Shown here piece after piece: positions 17,074-24,270 of a stretch of 64,000 nt of DNA (the stretch's first letter is position 1; each line of letters starts with the position of its first letter). Under the pieces are notes generated by a model. It worked only from the letters and a program-made list of their open reading frames with translations. It was not told the origin of the DNA and made no database searches. Position numbers and translations under genes: made by a program. The stretch spans positions 248,001-312,000 of the forward strand of contig JACNKX010000081.1 of assembly GCA_014381825.1 (NCBI GenBank). The letters run 5' to 3'. Origin of the DNA: Planctomycetota bacterium (GTDB taxonomy: Bacteria > Planctomycetota > Planctomycetia > Pirellulales > Pirellulaceae).

Positions 17074-18762
17074 CTAACTCGAAAGCTTGTAATACACTTC
17101 TTCGACGGTTGTCCGACCTTGTAACGCTTGCTGAATTCCTGCGGGTGCAAGTTCGACCATCCCTTCCTTGAGAGCCAGCTCGCGAAGTCTCGAATGCGGC
17201 AAGCCGGCTTCAATCGCCTTCTGAATCGCCGGGGAAATCATAAAAATCTCGTAGATAGGAATTCGCCCGGCGTAACCCGAACCCATGCACTTTCCGCAAC
17301 CAGCACCTTTGTAGAACGTCGCATCGGTCGGAATCTCGATGTCCTGGCCATCCAGCAGCGCCTCCAACATGCGTTGATTCGGTACCGACGGCTCTTTGCA
17401 ATGCTGGCACAGTCCGCGTAACAATCGCTGAGCGATCACTCCGAGCAGCGCTCCAGCGATTTTGAAATAGTCCAGTCCCAGGTCATTCAGTCGTGGAACG
17501 GCACCAATCGCGTCATTGGTGTGCAATGTGCTTATCAACAAGTGGCCGGTCAGTGCCGCTTGCACTCCGCTAACGGCTGTCTCGTGATCGCGAATTTCGC
17601 CGATCATAATCACGTCAGGATCTTGGCGCATGAGGTACTTCAAGGCGTTGCCGAAGCCCATTCCATGATCGCTGTCGGCGGCGACTTGGTTGATCCCCGG
17701 GAGTTTGAATTCCACCGGATCTTCGACAGTCGAAATGTTCGTGTTGGTTGAATCGATGTTCGTTAACATCGTATACATCGTCGTCGTTTTTCCAGAACCC
17801 GTTGGCCCTGTCATGATGATCATGCCGTGCGGCTTGTCGAGCAACTCTTTGACAACGTTCGCCTCGCGTTCCTGCATACCGAGGGCATCAAACGTGAAGA
17901 TTTTGTTGCCCTCGTCGATAACACGCATGACGATCTTTTCGCCTCCAACGACGGGAATCGCGCTGACTCGAAAACTAGCTCGCGTCCCGTTCTCGTCAAT
18001 CGAGAGATTTCCGTCCTGTGGCTTACGAGTCTCAGTCGTATCCATATCGGCCATTACCTTGATGCGACCGATTATCGCGGCTTCCGTATGATTCGGAATC
18101 GTCATGACTTGGCTAAGTTGACCATCTGTTCGGTAACGCACACGCATCTGAGGATCGTGTGGCTCGAGGTGAATATCGCTCGCACCGACGTTGACAGCAC
18201 CCATGAGGATTGAGCGTACCAATCGAACGACCGGGGCGTCCTTGTCCTCCTTGACAGCAATTAGTTCTGCCTTGCCCGCAGCGCTGGCTTCTTCCAATTC
18301 TTGAATCTTGATGTCGATGATCGTTTGGCGAGCCGCAACTCGTTCGTCGAAGCCGCGATCGATCGTGGCCATGACATCGCGTCGCAGCGCGACGATCGGA
18401 TCAACCTGGTAGCCAGAGATTAGCTCCGCTTCGGAGATGGCGTTCATGTCGTCAGGTGCGACCATCGCCAACGTCATCGTGCCGCCTTTTACGGCAACTG
18501 GAGTCATCATTCGTTGGCGGGCGAGCGCCTCTGGAATCAGACAGACGACTTGTGGATTGATGGTTTCCGGCGCCATCTCGCGGTAGGGCACGTCAAACTG
18601 GTCTGCAAGTGCCGCGCCTAGCTGATCGTTAGAAATCAAACCACGAGCGACCAACGTCTCGCCCAGCATACCGCGAGCGCCTTGCGCCGAGAGTGCCGCC
18701 TGCAGCTGTTCTTCCGTGATTGCTCCACGCGCAACGAGAATGTCACCAAGTCGACCGGCCAT
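17074..18762 (-). CDS. gspE: GspE/PilB assembly ATPase with MshEN N-terminus
   Basis: 562 residues. An MshEN/GspE N-terminal module spans about 1-150, with the repeated LxxxxGxIxxxQLxxAL pattern. That pattern binds c-di-GMP in some relatives, which is not shown here. The central N2 domain contains DAPVVRLVRSI and ASDIHLEP. The C-terminal ATPase has Walker A GPTGSGKTT at 319-327, an Asp box, Walker B DPDVIMIGEIRD, and a His box LLISTLHTND. A tetracysteine zinc motif (CQHC ... CGKC) is present. All catalytic elements are intact. It energises pilus or pseudopilus growth from the cytoplasm, on the GspF-like platform encoded next. Confidence 0.92.
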   Translation of the reverse strand: MAGRLGDILVARGAITEEQLQAALSAQGARGMLGETLVARGLISNDQLGAALADQFDVPYREMAPETINPQVVCLIPEALARQRMMTPVAVKGGTMTLAMVAPDDMNAISEAELISGYQVDPIVALRRDVMATIDRGFDERVAARQTIIDIKIQELEEASAAGKAELIAVKEDKDAPVVRLVRSILMGAVNVGASDIHLEPHDPQMRVRYRTDGQLSQVMTIPNHTEAAIIGRIKVMADMDTTETRKPQDGNLSIDENGTRASFRVSAIPVVGGEKIVMRVIDEGNKIFTFDALGMQEREANVVKELLDKPHGMIIMTGPTGSGKTTTMYTMLTNIDSTNTNISTVEDPVEFKLPGINQVAADSDHGMGFGNALKYLMRQDPDVIMIGEIRDHETAVSGVQAALTGHLLISTLHTNDAIGAVPRLNDLGLDYFKIAGALLGVIAQRLLRGLCQHCKEPSVPNQRMLEALLDGQDIEIPTDATFYKGAGCGKCMGSGYAGRIPIYEIFMISPAIQKAIEAGLPHSRLRELALKEGMVELAPAGIQQALQGRTTVEEVYYKLSS

Positions 18763-18836
18763 GAATCCAACCTCCGCGTTGCCGCGAGTCTGAGCTTAAT
18801 GTGCTAATACTTGAACGCCACGCGTAGCGCGCGACA

Positions 18837-19292
18837 CTAGTTCGTCGGGAGTGCGTGAGCCACTGCCGGTTCAGCCGTGGCTGTTACAACCTTGACGGAC
18901 CGATCTCGAACAGGAGCATCTGCGAGTAGCTTGCTGACCTTTTCTTCTAACACTTCCGGATGAAACGGAACAACGATGAAATCTCGGGCTCCAACGTTGT
19001 ACGCCCCTTGGACTCGCGAGAGATCGGCATCGATCGATAACACCAGGATTCGCAGATCGCTTGTGTCCTCGTTCGTCGTCAATCGTTCGATGAACCCCAT
19101 GCCATCCAATCCAGGCAGAACGAGGTCCGTGATGATCAGATCTGGAATCGAATCGCTGATCTGCGCAAAGGCAGCCTCCGCCGACTCGACGCAGACCACT
19201 CGGTATCCCAGTAGCTCCAAACGAAACGCGGTCACTTCTGAAACAACCGTTTCCGGTTCGACCAGCAAGACTTCTCTTTCTCTGTCGTTCAT
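18837..19292 (-). CDS. Receiver-domain protein (degenerate CheY-like)
   Basis: 151 residues, first gene of the pilus operon. The receiver fold is clear: beta-1 VLLVEPE, the phospho-acceptor region LIITDLVLPGLDG with D56, and beta-4 ending in LVLS (S86). Two conserved active-site residues are changed. The acidic pair at the end of beta-1 is Glu-Pro instead of Asp-Asp, and the Lys normally before the Pro-Phe of beta-5 is Val (FIVVPF). It may therefore be poorly phosphorylated or work by protein contact alone. There is no output domain, and the C-terminal 25 residues look unstructured. It could regulate the adjacent GspE-like ATPase (inference). Confidence 0.8.
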   Translation of the reverse strand: MNDREREVLLVEPETVVSEVTAFRLELLGYRVVCVESAEAAFAQISDSIPDLIITDLVLPGLDGMGFIERLTTNEDTSDLRILVLSIDADLSRVQGAYNVGARDFIVVPFHPEVLEEKVSKLLADAPVRDRSVKVVTATAEPAVAHALPTN

Positions 19293-19690
19293 CGCGATTC
19301 GATCCCTACGTTTTGCTTTCCATCCGCCTGTCGGTACGAGCGCAATCGCTGCCTATGCGGAACTATGAAACGTAGCTCGTTCTAAACGCGAGTCAAAACG
19401 GTCGGACAAGGGACGCGCAGTCGCTTGAGTAATCCTTCCATTCCAATTAGCCGGCACGATCCTGATGACATCGCTGCAGATCGTTGCGCGATCCATGTTT
19501 CACGACTGCGTCATCAGATTCTCCGACGTGCCATCTCGCCGATTTCGGCTGGTCGTATCGATAGCTAACGGAATTCGTGACCTAAGCTTGAATTGGCAGC
19601 GAGACTTTGCGTAACGAAGCCTGTTCGAAGTCGGATGCGCGGACTGCCACCAAACCTGCATGCAATCACCTTACTTCTTGCGAGAATCAC
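19293..19690. promoter_or_regulatory. 398-bp divergent intergenic region of the pilus locus
   Basis: No gene was found here. It separates the leftward pilus operon (starting with the receiver at 19292) from the rightward lipoprotein pair (starting at 19691), so it should hold both promoters. No convincing sigma-70 boxes or operator repeat stood out by eye. The only ORF crossing it is an upstream extension of the lipoprotein frame (from 19607), which lacks a lipoprotein signal at its start. Confidence 0.35.
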
Positions 19691-20464
19691 ATGTTTTCCA
19701 GAACTTGGACGATCGTTGGCCTCACACTGACGCTATTGATCTTTGGGTGTTCTGATGCCGATGTGGCGAAGGTCAAAGCACCGCTCCAGCACGATACGGT
19801 CGGTGTCGCCGCGCTACCGAGTCGGACCACCACCAATTCAAACCGGATACCGTCGCTGCCAAGTGGCACCGAACTCCCTGACGCAAAGTTACCGGACGCC
19901 GAGTTCGACGAACCGCTCGGGATACCACAAGGATTTCAGCCTCCGAACAGCGATATTCCCGACAACCATTCCCCGTCGTTCAATTTCAGCGAAGTATTAT
20001 TACCGGTCGTGAAAACCAGCTCGAAAGAAGGCAAGGAATCCGTCCAGCTGCTCGGCTTTGTCGATGCGAGCGGCTTGAAGTCGTTGCTTTTGGAAACAGG
20101 CGATCTGAACGTAGTTCGGTTGGCCGACGAGGCCTTGAGCGCTCAGGTTGTAGCGATCGAAGCACCTGAAGTCACCCTGCAACAAGGTGACGAACAAATT
20201 GAGCTGAACCTGTTTGAGCTACCGGGCTTCCATGATCCGAAAACTGTATTTGACGTGGCCGGCCAAAAATTTGGTGGTCAAGAGGTTCATGGCCTTGGTG
20301 CGCCTCGCGTACCGGAGTTTTCAATCGGCGCGATCGGATCCGACGGCGAATCACAACTGCCGCCGTTACCGGGGCTCCACTCCATTCCCGAAACGCCTAT
20401 TACTTTGCCAGGGTTCGATCCCGCTGGAGACCCAATTGACTCGGAAGAACTAATTGAGCAGTGA
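19691..20464 (+). CDS. PilP-like lipoprotein, copy 1
   Basis: 257 residues from the ATG at 19691, chosen because it places a lipoprotein signal directly at the N-terminus (MFSRTWTIVGLTLTLLIFGC, lipobox LIFGC). A low-complexity Pro/Asp-rich linker runs to about 105. A compact beta domain at about 108-180 contains VQLLGFVDASG ... LQQGDEQIELNLFEL, similar in layout to PilP/GspC homology-region domains, which dock on secretins. The Pro/Gly-rich tail has a PGF/PGL pattern. It is paralogous to the next gene (LLGF ... ESPEL/EAPEV ... LxLF). It probably lies in the periplasm, anchored to a membrane. Function inferred from linkage to the pilus operon. Confidence 0.6.
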   Translation: MFSRTWTIVGLTLTLLIFGCSDADVAKVKAPLQHDTVGVAALPSRTTTNSNRIPSLPSGTELPDAKLPDAEFDEPLGIPQGFQPPNSDIPDNHSPSFNFSEVLLPVVKTSSKEGKESVQLLGFVDASGLKSLLLETGDLNVVRLADEALSAQVVAIEAPEVTLQQGDEQIELNLFELPGFHDPKTVFDVAGQKFGGQEVHGLGAPRVPEFSIGAIGSDGESQLPPLPGLHSIPETPITLPGFDPAGDPIDSEELIEQ

Positions 20465-20617
20465 CCTAACCGGAATCAGGCAGGGCTTCCGCCGCAATTG
20501 CCTGGACCGGACGGAAGTAACAAGCGAAGACGAAAATACTTAGCTCTCGGCGCGTAGCGTCGCGAGTAGGAGTTCGCACCGACTGAGGCGTTCCAGCTCG
20601 AAGCAAACGAGGCAATC

Positions 20618-21529
20618 ATGAAGACGACCGGTTTACGAACGGCAATGGCTTTGGCCATCGCGACCCTTGTTGGCTGCTCCGGATCCGACGTGAGCGAAGT
20701 CGCCGAATCATCGGCAATTGAATCGTTTGGGGCGACTTCCATCACGCCACCGCCGACCATAACTCCTGCGTCCGAGGACGAGATCAAAGCGACGCTCTCG
20801 GGTAACGAAGGTAGTGCGGGGGAAAAATCTCCAAACGAGATCGAACCGTTCCGCAATCCCTTCGCCCCGCCAAAGGCTCCGCCACCTCCCCCGGTCGTTG
20901 AAGAACCGGAACCAGAGCCAGAGCCGGAACTCGAGCCAGAACCCGAGTCGACGCCGGGGATTCAACGTGTCAGAACGCCTCCGTCGATTAGGCTGTTGGG
21001 TTTTATGAACATTGGCGAGCCGAAAGTTCTGGTTTCATTCCGCGATGAGTTGCAGGCGTTGGCCATTGGCGACATGCTCGAAGACTTGAAAGTTGTAAAA
21101 ATCGAGTCGCCGGAGCTGACAATGCGCTTCGACGAGCGCGAGATCAAGCTGAGCTTGTTCGATCAGGTGTGGCAGCACACGGGAAACGCGATGTCGGCCA
21201 GCAATTCGAGTCGCAATTCCAATCGGTCCCGTCCATCACGAACTACAAGTGCGCCACCAACTAGCAGAGTCCCCAGTCGTGGAGCAACATCTGGCACTAG
21301 CCAGATTCCCGGCTTTGGCCCCAACGACGGACAGGGACCAGGATATCAACCGCCAGCCACCTCTGAGTTTACTTCGCCACTTGAGGGCGATCCTGGAAAC
21401 GACCTCCCGGGCCTTCCAGGCTTTGGTGGGGAAGGATCTAGCGACGACGGCGCGCTGCCAGACTTGCCGGGAATCGATGGAGACGATTTCGATGCGGGAG
21501 GCTTGCCGGGGTTACCAGTTGGTTTCTAA
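20618..21529 (+). CDS. PilP-like lipoprotein, copy 2
   Basis: 303 residues. The signal peptide ends in the lipobox LVGC (Cys near residue 20). A Ser/Thr/Pro-rich spacer follows, then a Pro-Glu repeat (alternating EP, about residues 91-111) that should form a stiff arm. The beta domain at about 118-185 contains IRLLGFMNIGEPKVLVSF ... LKVVKIESPELTMRFDEREIKL. The tail is Ser/Arg-rich and then rich in Pro-Gly-Leu/Phe repeats. The domain aligns with that of copy 1 over the LLGF and LxLF ends. It is likely an inner-membrane lipoprotein reaching towards the secretin, as PilP does. A Pro-Glu arm of this kind recalls TonB or GspC spacers. Function inferred. Confidence 0.62.
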   Translation: MKTTGLRTAMALAIATLVGCSGSDVSEVAESSAIESFGATSITPPPTITPASEDEIKATLSGNEGSAGEKSPNEIEPFRNPFAPPKAPPPPPVVEEPEPEPEPELEPEPESTPGIQRVRTPPSIRLLGFMNIGEPKVLVSFRDELQALAIGDMLEDLKVVKIESPELTMRFDEREIKLSLFDQVWQHTGNAMSASNSSRNSNRSRPSRTTSAPPTSRVPSRGATSGTSQIPGFGPNDGQGPGYQPPATSEFTSPLEGDPGNDLPGLPGFGGEGSSDDGALPDLPGIDGDDFDAGGLPGLPVGF

Positions 21530-21561
21530 AGAACTGGGTTACTGCGTCACGATCCGTCACA

Positions 21562-22488
21562 TCAGGCGGGCGATGATGCTTGTTCATTGCGATGCAGATA
21601 GATAAAGCTCTTGCCGAGTCGACCGCCGTAATTGCCGGCCGAAACTTTCACGAGACCAGGTGTGTCAATGCACGCATCGATCGCGTTGTACGTAGCCTCA
21701 GCAACAGTATCGAGATCGCGCCCGTTGATGATGATCTCCATGATCGACTTCACGCCAGCCGGAACAAGGGACTCGTCTCCCAGTTCGTCCTGTAACGTCG
21801 GGCAGTACTGCTCGTACGTGCTGGCAAAGAGAAACGAGTAGCGGCTGCCAGCTTTCGAAGCGCTTGCAGCAACGCCACCGGGAAACGTTGTGATTACGCC
21901 AGACGTCGCCTCAACCGCATGAGCTGCCGCTTCGGCCGCTTCGATCGCAGCGTCTTCGGTCTCGCCCATGAACCACAAGTTGCCGCCCATGATTCCGTCT
22001 GCGTAGCCAAAACGACGATCGATCGTGAATTCGCCACCCATCGTCGGCAGCACCCACATCTTGCGATCACCTCGCTCCTCGATTTTCTCGTACCCGTCCC
22101 CGAAGTAAGCAACTTTCCGACCGAGCTTGAAATAGGGTTCGGTATCGAGCAAGTTGAAACACGCAGTCGTCGGGCAGGTCAGCACATTTTGACTGATTCG
22201 AGAGAGCAGCGCCTTCTCCAACGCTTGCACTCGGTCTTTGCGAAATCGCGGGACATGAAACTGAACGATCGCGCCGGGACGACCGTCGGGCGTATCGAAA
22301 CTCCCATCGCCACCCGGACCAACGAAGCGATCGACACCCGCCTCGCAGTCGCACATGATCGTGCTAGACGCGTGTCCGGTTGCCGCGTTGACTGCGTACT
22401 CAAGCCACTTGTGATCCCGAGCCGTAATCAAAACCTCGGCATACAAACTCTTAAACGCTTCGGCATAAGTGTCTTCGACTTTACTCAT
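21562..22488 (-). CDS. ftr: Formylmethanofuran:tetrahydromethanopterin formyltransferase
   Basis: 308 residues, close to the usual ~300 of Ftr/FhcD. It moves the formyl group between methanofuran and tetrahydromethanopterin, cytoplasmic, in the H4MPT-linked C1 pathway used for formaldehyde oxidation in planctomycetes and methylotrophs. Sequence hallmarks: VEDTYAEAFKSLYAEVLIT at the start, GHASSTIMCDCEAGVDRF, GRPGAIVQFHVPRF, and LTCPTTACFNLL. A Cys-rich, Gly-rich core and a conserved C-terminal GLVKVSAGNYGGRLGK are present. It lies 34 bases after the 5-formyl-THF cyclo-ligase on the same strand, forming a probable two-gene C1 operon. Convergent with the PilP-like copy 2. Confidence 0.9.
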   Translation of the reverse strand: MSKVEDTYAEAFKSLYAEVLITARDHKWLEYAVNAATGHASSTIMCDCEAGVDRFVGPGGDGSFDTPDGRPGAIVQFHVPRFRKDRVQALEKALLSRISQNVLTCPTTACFNLLDTEPYFKLGRKVAYFGDGYEKIEERGDRKMWVLPTMGGEFTIDRRFGYADGIMGGNLWFMGETEDAAIEAAEAAAHAVEATSGVITTFPGGVAASASKAGSRYSFLFASTYEQYCPTLQDELGDESLVPAGVKSIMEIIINGRDLDTVAEATYNAIDACIDTPGLVKVSAGNYGGRLGKSFIYLHRNEQASSPA

Positions 22489-22522
22489 GTCATTCCCTCC
22501 GTGGTCACTTGAAATTAGTCAT

Positions 22523-23131
22523 TCAGTTCCGACCGCGGCCCTTATAAACTGTCACTTCGGTCACAACCTTGTCCATGAACACGTCGTGTTCTTCGACGGG
22601 AATCTCGTCGAACATCTGGCACTCGAATGCCAACGCGACAAGCGGCGTGTCCGGTCGAGCGTGTTGGAGCAGTTTGTCATAATAGCCTTTGCCGTGGCCA
22701 GTTCGAGCTCCGCGAGCGTCGAAGGCAACGCCAGGCACCATGATCAGATCAAGTTCATCAACTTCGACTCGCTTCTCGATGACCGTTCGCAGCTCGGGCT
22801 TCGGTTCAAGAATCCGATACATCCCCAATTCCAACTCGTCCATGTCTTCGAGCAGGAACAATTCCAATTCGCCGTCGACACAGTACGGCACAACAACTCG
22901 CTTGCCACTGGCGAGCGCGGTTGACAGATCCTGCCGAGTGCGCACTTCGGCTCGCACATCGACGTAGAACATCACCGTTTTGGCCGCCGCGTACTCGGGC
23001 AACGCCATGAACTTGGCGACGATCTCACAGCTCAACTCATCCTTATTCTCTTGGACCTTGCGATTGGTGTGGGCTTGCTCGCGAATCTTCTGCTTACGTT
23101 CGAACAGCTCGGCAACTTGCTCCTGAGGCAT
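22523..23131 (-). CDS. 5-formyltetrahydrofolate cyclo-ligase
   Basis: 202 residues of the MTHFS family. It converts 5-formyl-THF to 5,10-methenyl-THF with ATP, in the cytoplasm. Recognised by the N-terminal RKQKIREQA region, FYVDVRAEVRT, VPYCVDGELELF, the GVAFD motif near residue 136, and the P-loop-like GHGKGYYDKLL near 147. The ATG at 23131 has GGAAGG 7-8 bases before it. Gene order with ftr links folate-bound and methanopterin-bound C1 pools in one transcription unit (inference). It lies divergent from the isomerase gene at 23244. Confidence 0.9.
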   Translation of the reverse strand: MPQEQVAELFERKQKIREQAHTNRKVQENKDELSCEIVAKFMALPEYAAAKTVMFYVDVRAEVRTRQDLSTALASGKRVVVPYCVDGELELFLLEDMDELELGMYRILEPKPELRTVIEKRVEVDELDLIMVPGVAFDARGARTGHGKGYYDKLLQHARPDTPLVALAFECQMFDEIPVEEHDVFMDKVVTEVTVYKGRGRN

Positions 23132-23243
23132 GCGGTTCCTTCCTTTCGAGGCGGTAGAGAGCGACAGACGGGGCGACTTTCAATCGCACGGATGCTATCG
23201 TAACAAATCGATGCTAGCAGACAATCCGAAATGCGAGACGACC

Positions 23244-24155
23244 ATGACAACAGCTCTCCAACCCAACGAAATACGACGTCGTGCCTTCCTTGCCGGTGTT
23301 GCCGGAGCCGCCACGGTGGTGCTAACGCCTGCGGCGAAAGCTGCCAACTCAACCGCAACCAATAAAGTTTGCGCCTTCGTCAAATTTGTCCAAACGCTCA
23401 GCTACGACGAACTCGCTGAACAGATCGCGGAGATGGGCTTTGATGGCATCGAGGCCACGATTCGGGACAAAGGACAAATTCTTCCGGAGCAAGTTCCCGA
23501 CGAATTACCAAAGCTGGTCGAGGCGTTGAAGAAGCACGGCCTCGAAATCACCGTCATGGCATCGAGCGTTAACAGCGTCGATCAACCACACACCGAAAGC
23601 GTCTTGCGAACGGCCGCTACGCTGGGAATTAAACGCTACCGCATGCAGTATTATCGCTACGATTCAAAACGATCTGTTGCCGAGCAGCTAGAGGAGTTGC
23701 GTCCGGTCGTGAAAGACCTCGCTGCGATGAATCGCGAACTTGGCATTAGTGGCGTTTACCAGAATCATTCCGGTGCGTATGCGGTTGGTGCAACGATCTG
23801 GGATCTGCACGAATTGTTCCGCGACTACTCAACGAATGAATTAGGTATCGCGTTCGACATCCGTCATGCAACGGTCGAAGCCGGGCTCTCGTGGCCGGTC
23901 TTGTTCAACGTCGCAACGCCTCACCTCGGCGCGGTGTACGTGAAAGACTTTGTTTGGGGCGAGAAGAAGCCGCACAACGTTCCGCTTGGCACGGGGCGCG
24001 TCGACAAAAGTTTCTTCACGCAGATGCGTAAAGCGAATTTCGGTGGACCGATTTCAGTTCACGTCGAGTATCTTCCCAAAGCCGGTGTCGCCGAGAACAT
24101 CCTAGCGATGAAGAATGACTTAGCGACACTAAAGGGTTGGCTGGCGGAAGCGTAA
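23244..24155 (+). CDS. Tat-exported sugar phosphate isomerase/epimerase-like protein
   Basis: 303 residues from the ATG at 23244, which places a Tat-like signal at the N-terminus (IRRRAFLAGVAGAATVVL). The upstream open frame to 23130 overlaps the divergent gene's start. The mature part is an AP-endonuclease-2-type TIM barrel (xylose-isomerase-like): FDGIEATIRDKGQI, MQYYRYDSK, GVYQNHSGAY, IAFDIRHATVEAG, VYVKDFVWG, and SVHVEYL. The His/Glu/Asp metal ligands fit the family. Substrate is unknown. Export suggests action on envelope or extracellular sugars. A long hairpin follows at 24177. Confidence 0.85.
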   Translation: MTTALQPNEIRRRAFLAGVAGAATVVLTPAAKAANSTATNKVCAFVKFVQTLSYDELAEQIAEMGFDGIEATIRDKGQILPEQVPDELPKLVEALKKHGLEITVMASSVNSVDQPHTESVLRTAATLGIKRYRMQYYRYDSKRSVAEQLEELRPVVKDLAAMNRELGISGVYQNHSGAYAVGATIWDLHELFRDYSTNELGIAFDIRHATVEAGLSWPVLFNVATPHLGAVYVKDFVWGEKKPHNVPLGTGRVDKSFFTQMRKANFGGPISVHVEYLPKAGVAENILAMKNDLATLKGWLAEA

Positions 24156-24176
24156 TGTATCCGTCTCGTTTATCCT

Positions 24177-24222
24177 AGTCGCATCGCGACGGCGGACTCC
24201 AATCAGCCGTCACGATGCGACT
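24177..24222. terminator. Long hairpin: 17-base arms, 16 paired
   Basis: Left arm at 24177-24193 (AGTCGCATCGCGACGGC) and right arm at 24206-24222 are complementary at 16 of 17 positions, with a 12-base loop. It lies 21 bases after the isomerase stop and 48 bases before the aldehyde dehydrogenase start. There is no T-tract, so it may be a non-canonical terminator or an mRNA-stabilising element. Confidence 0.55.
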
Positions 24223-24270
24223 GGGCGAAACGACGGTAACACGCCCTCCACGAGCTTCAGGAATACAACC

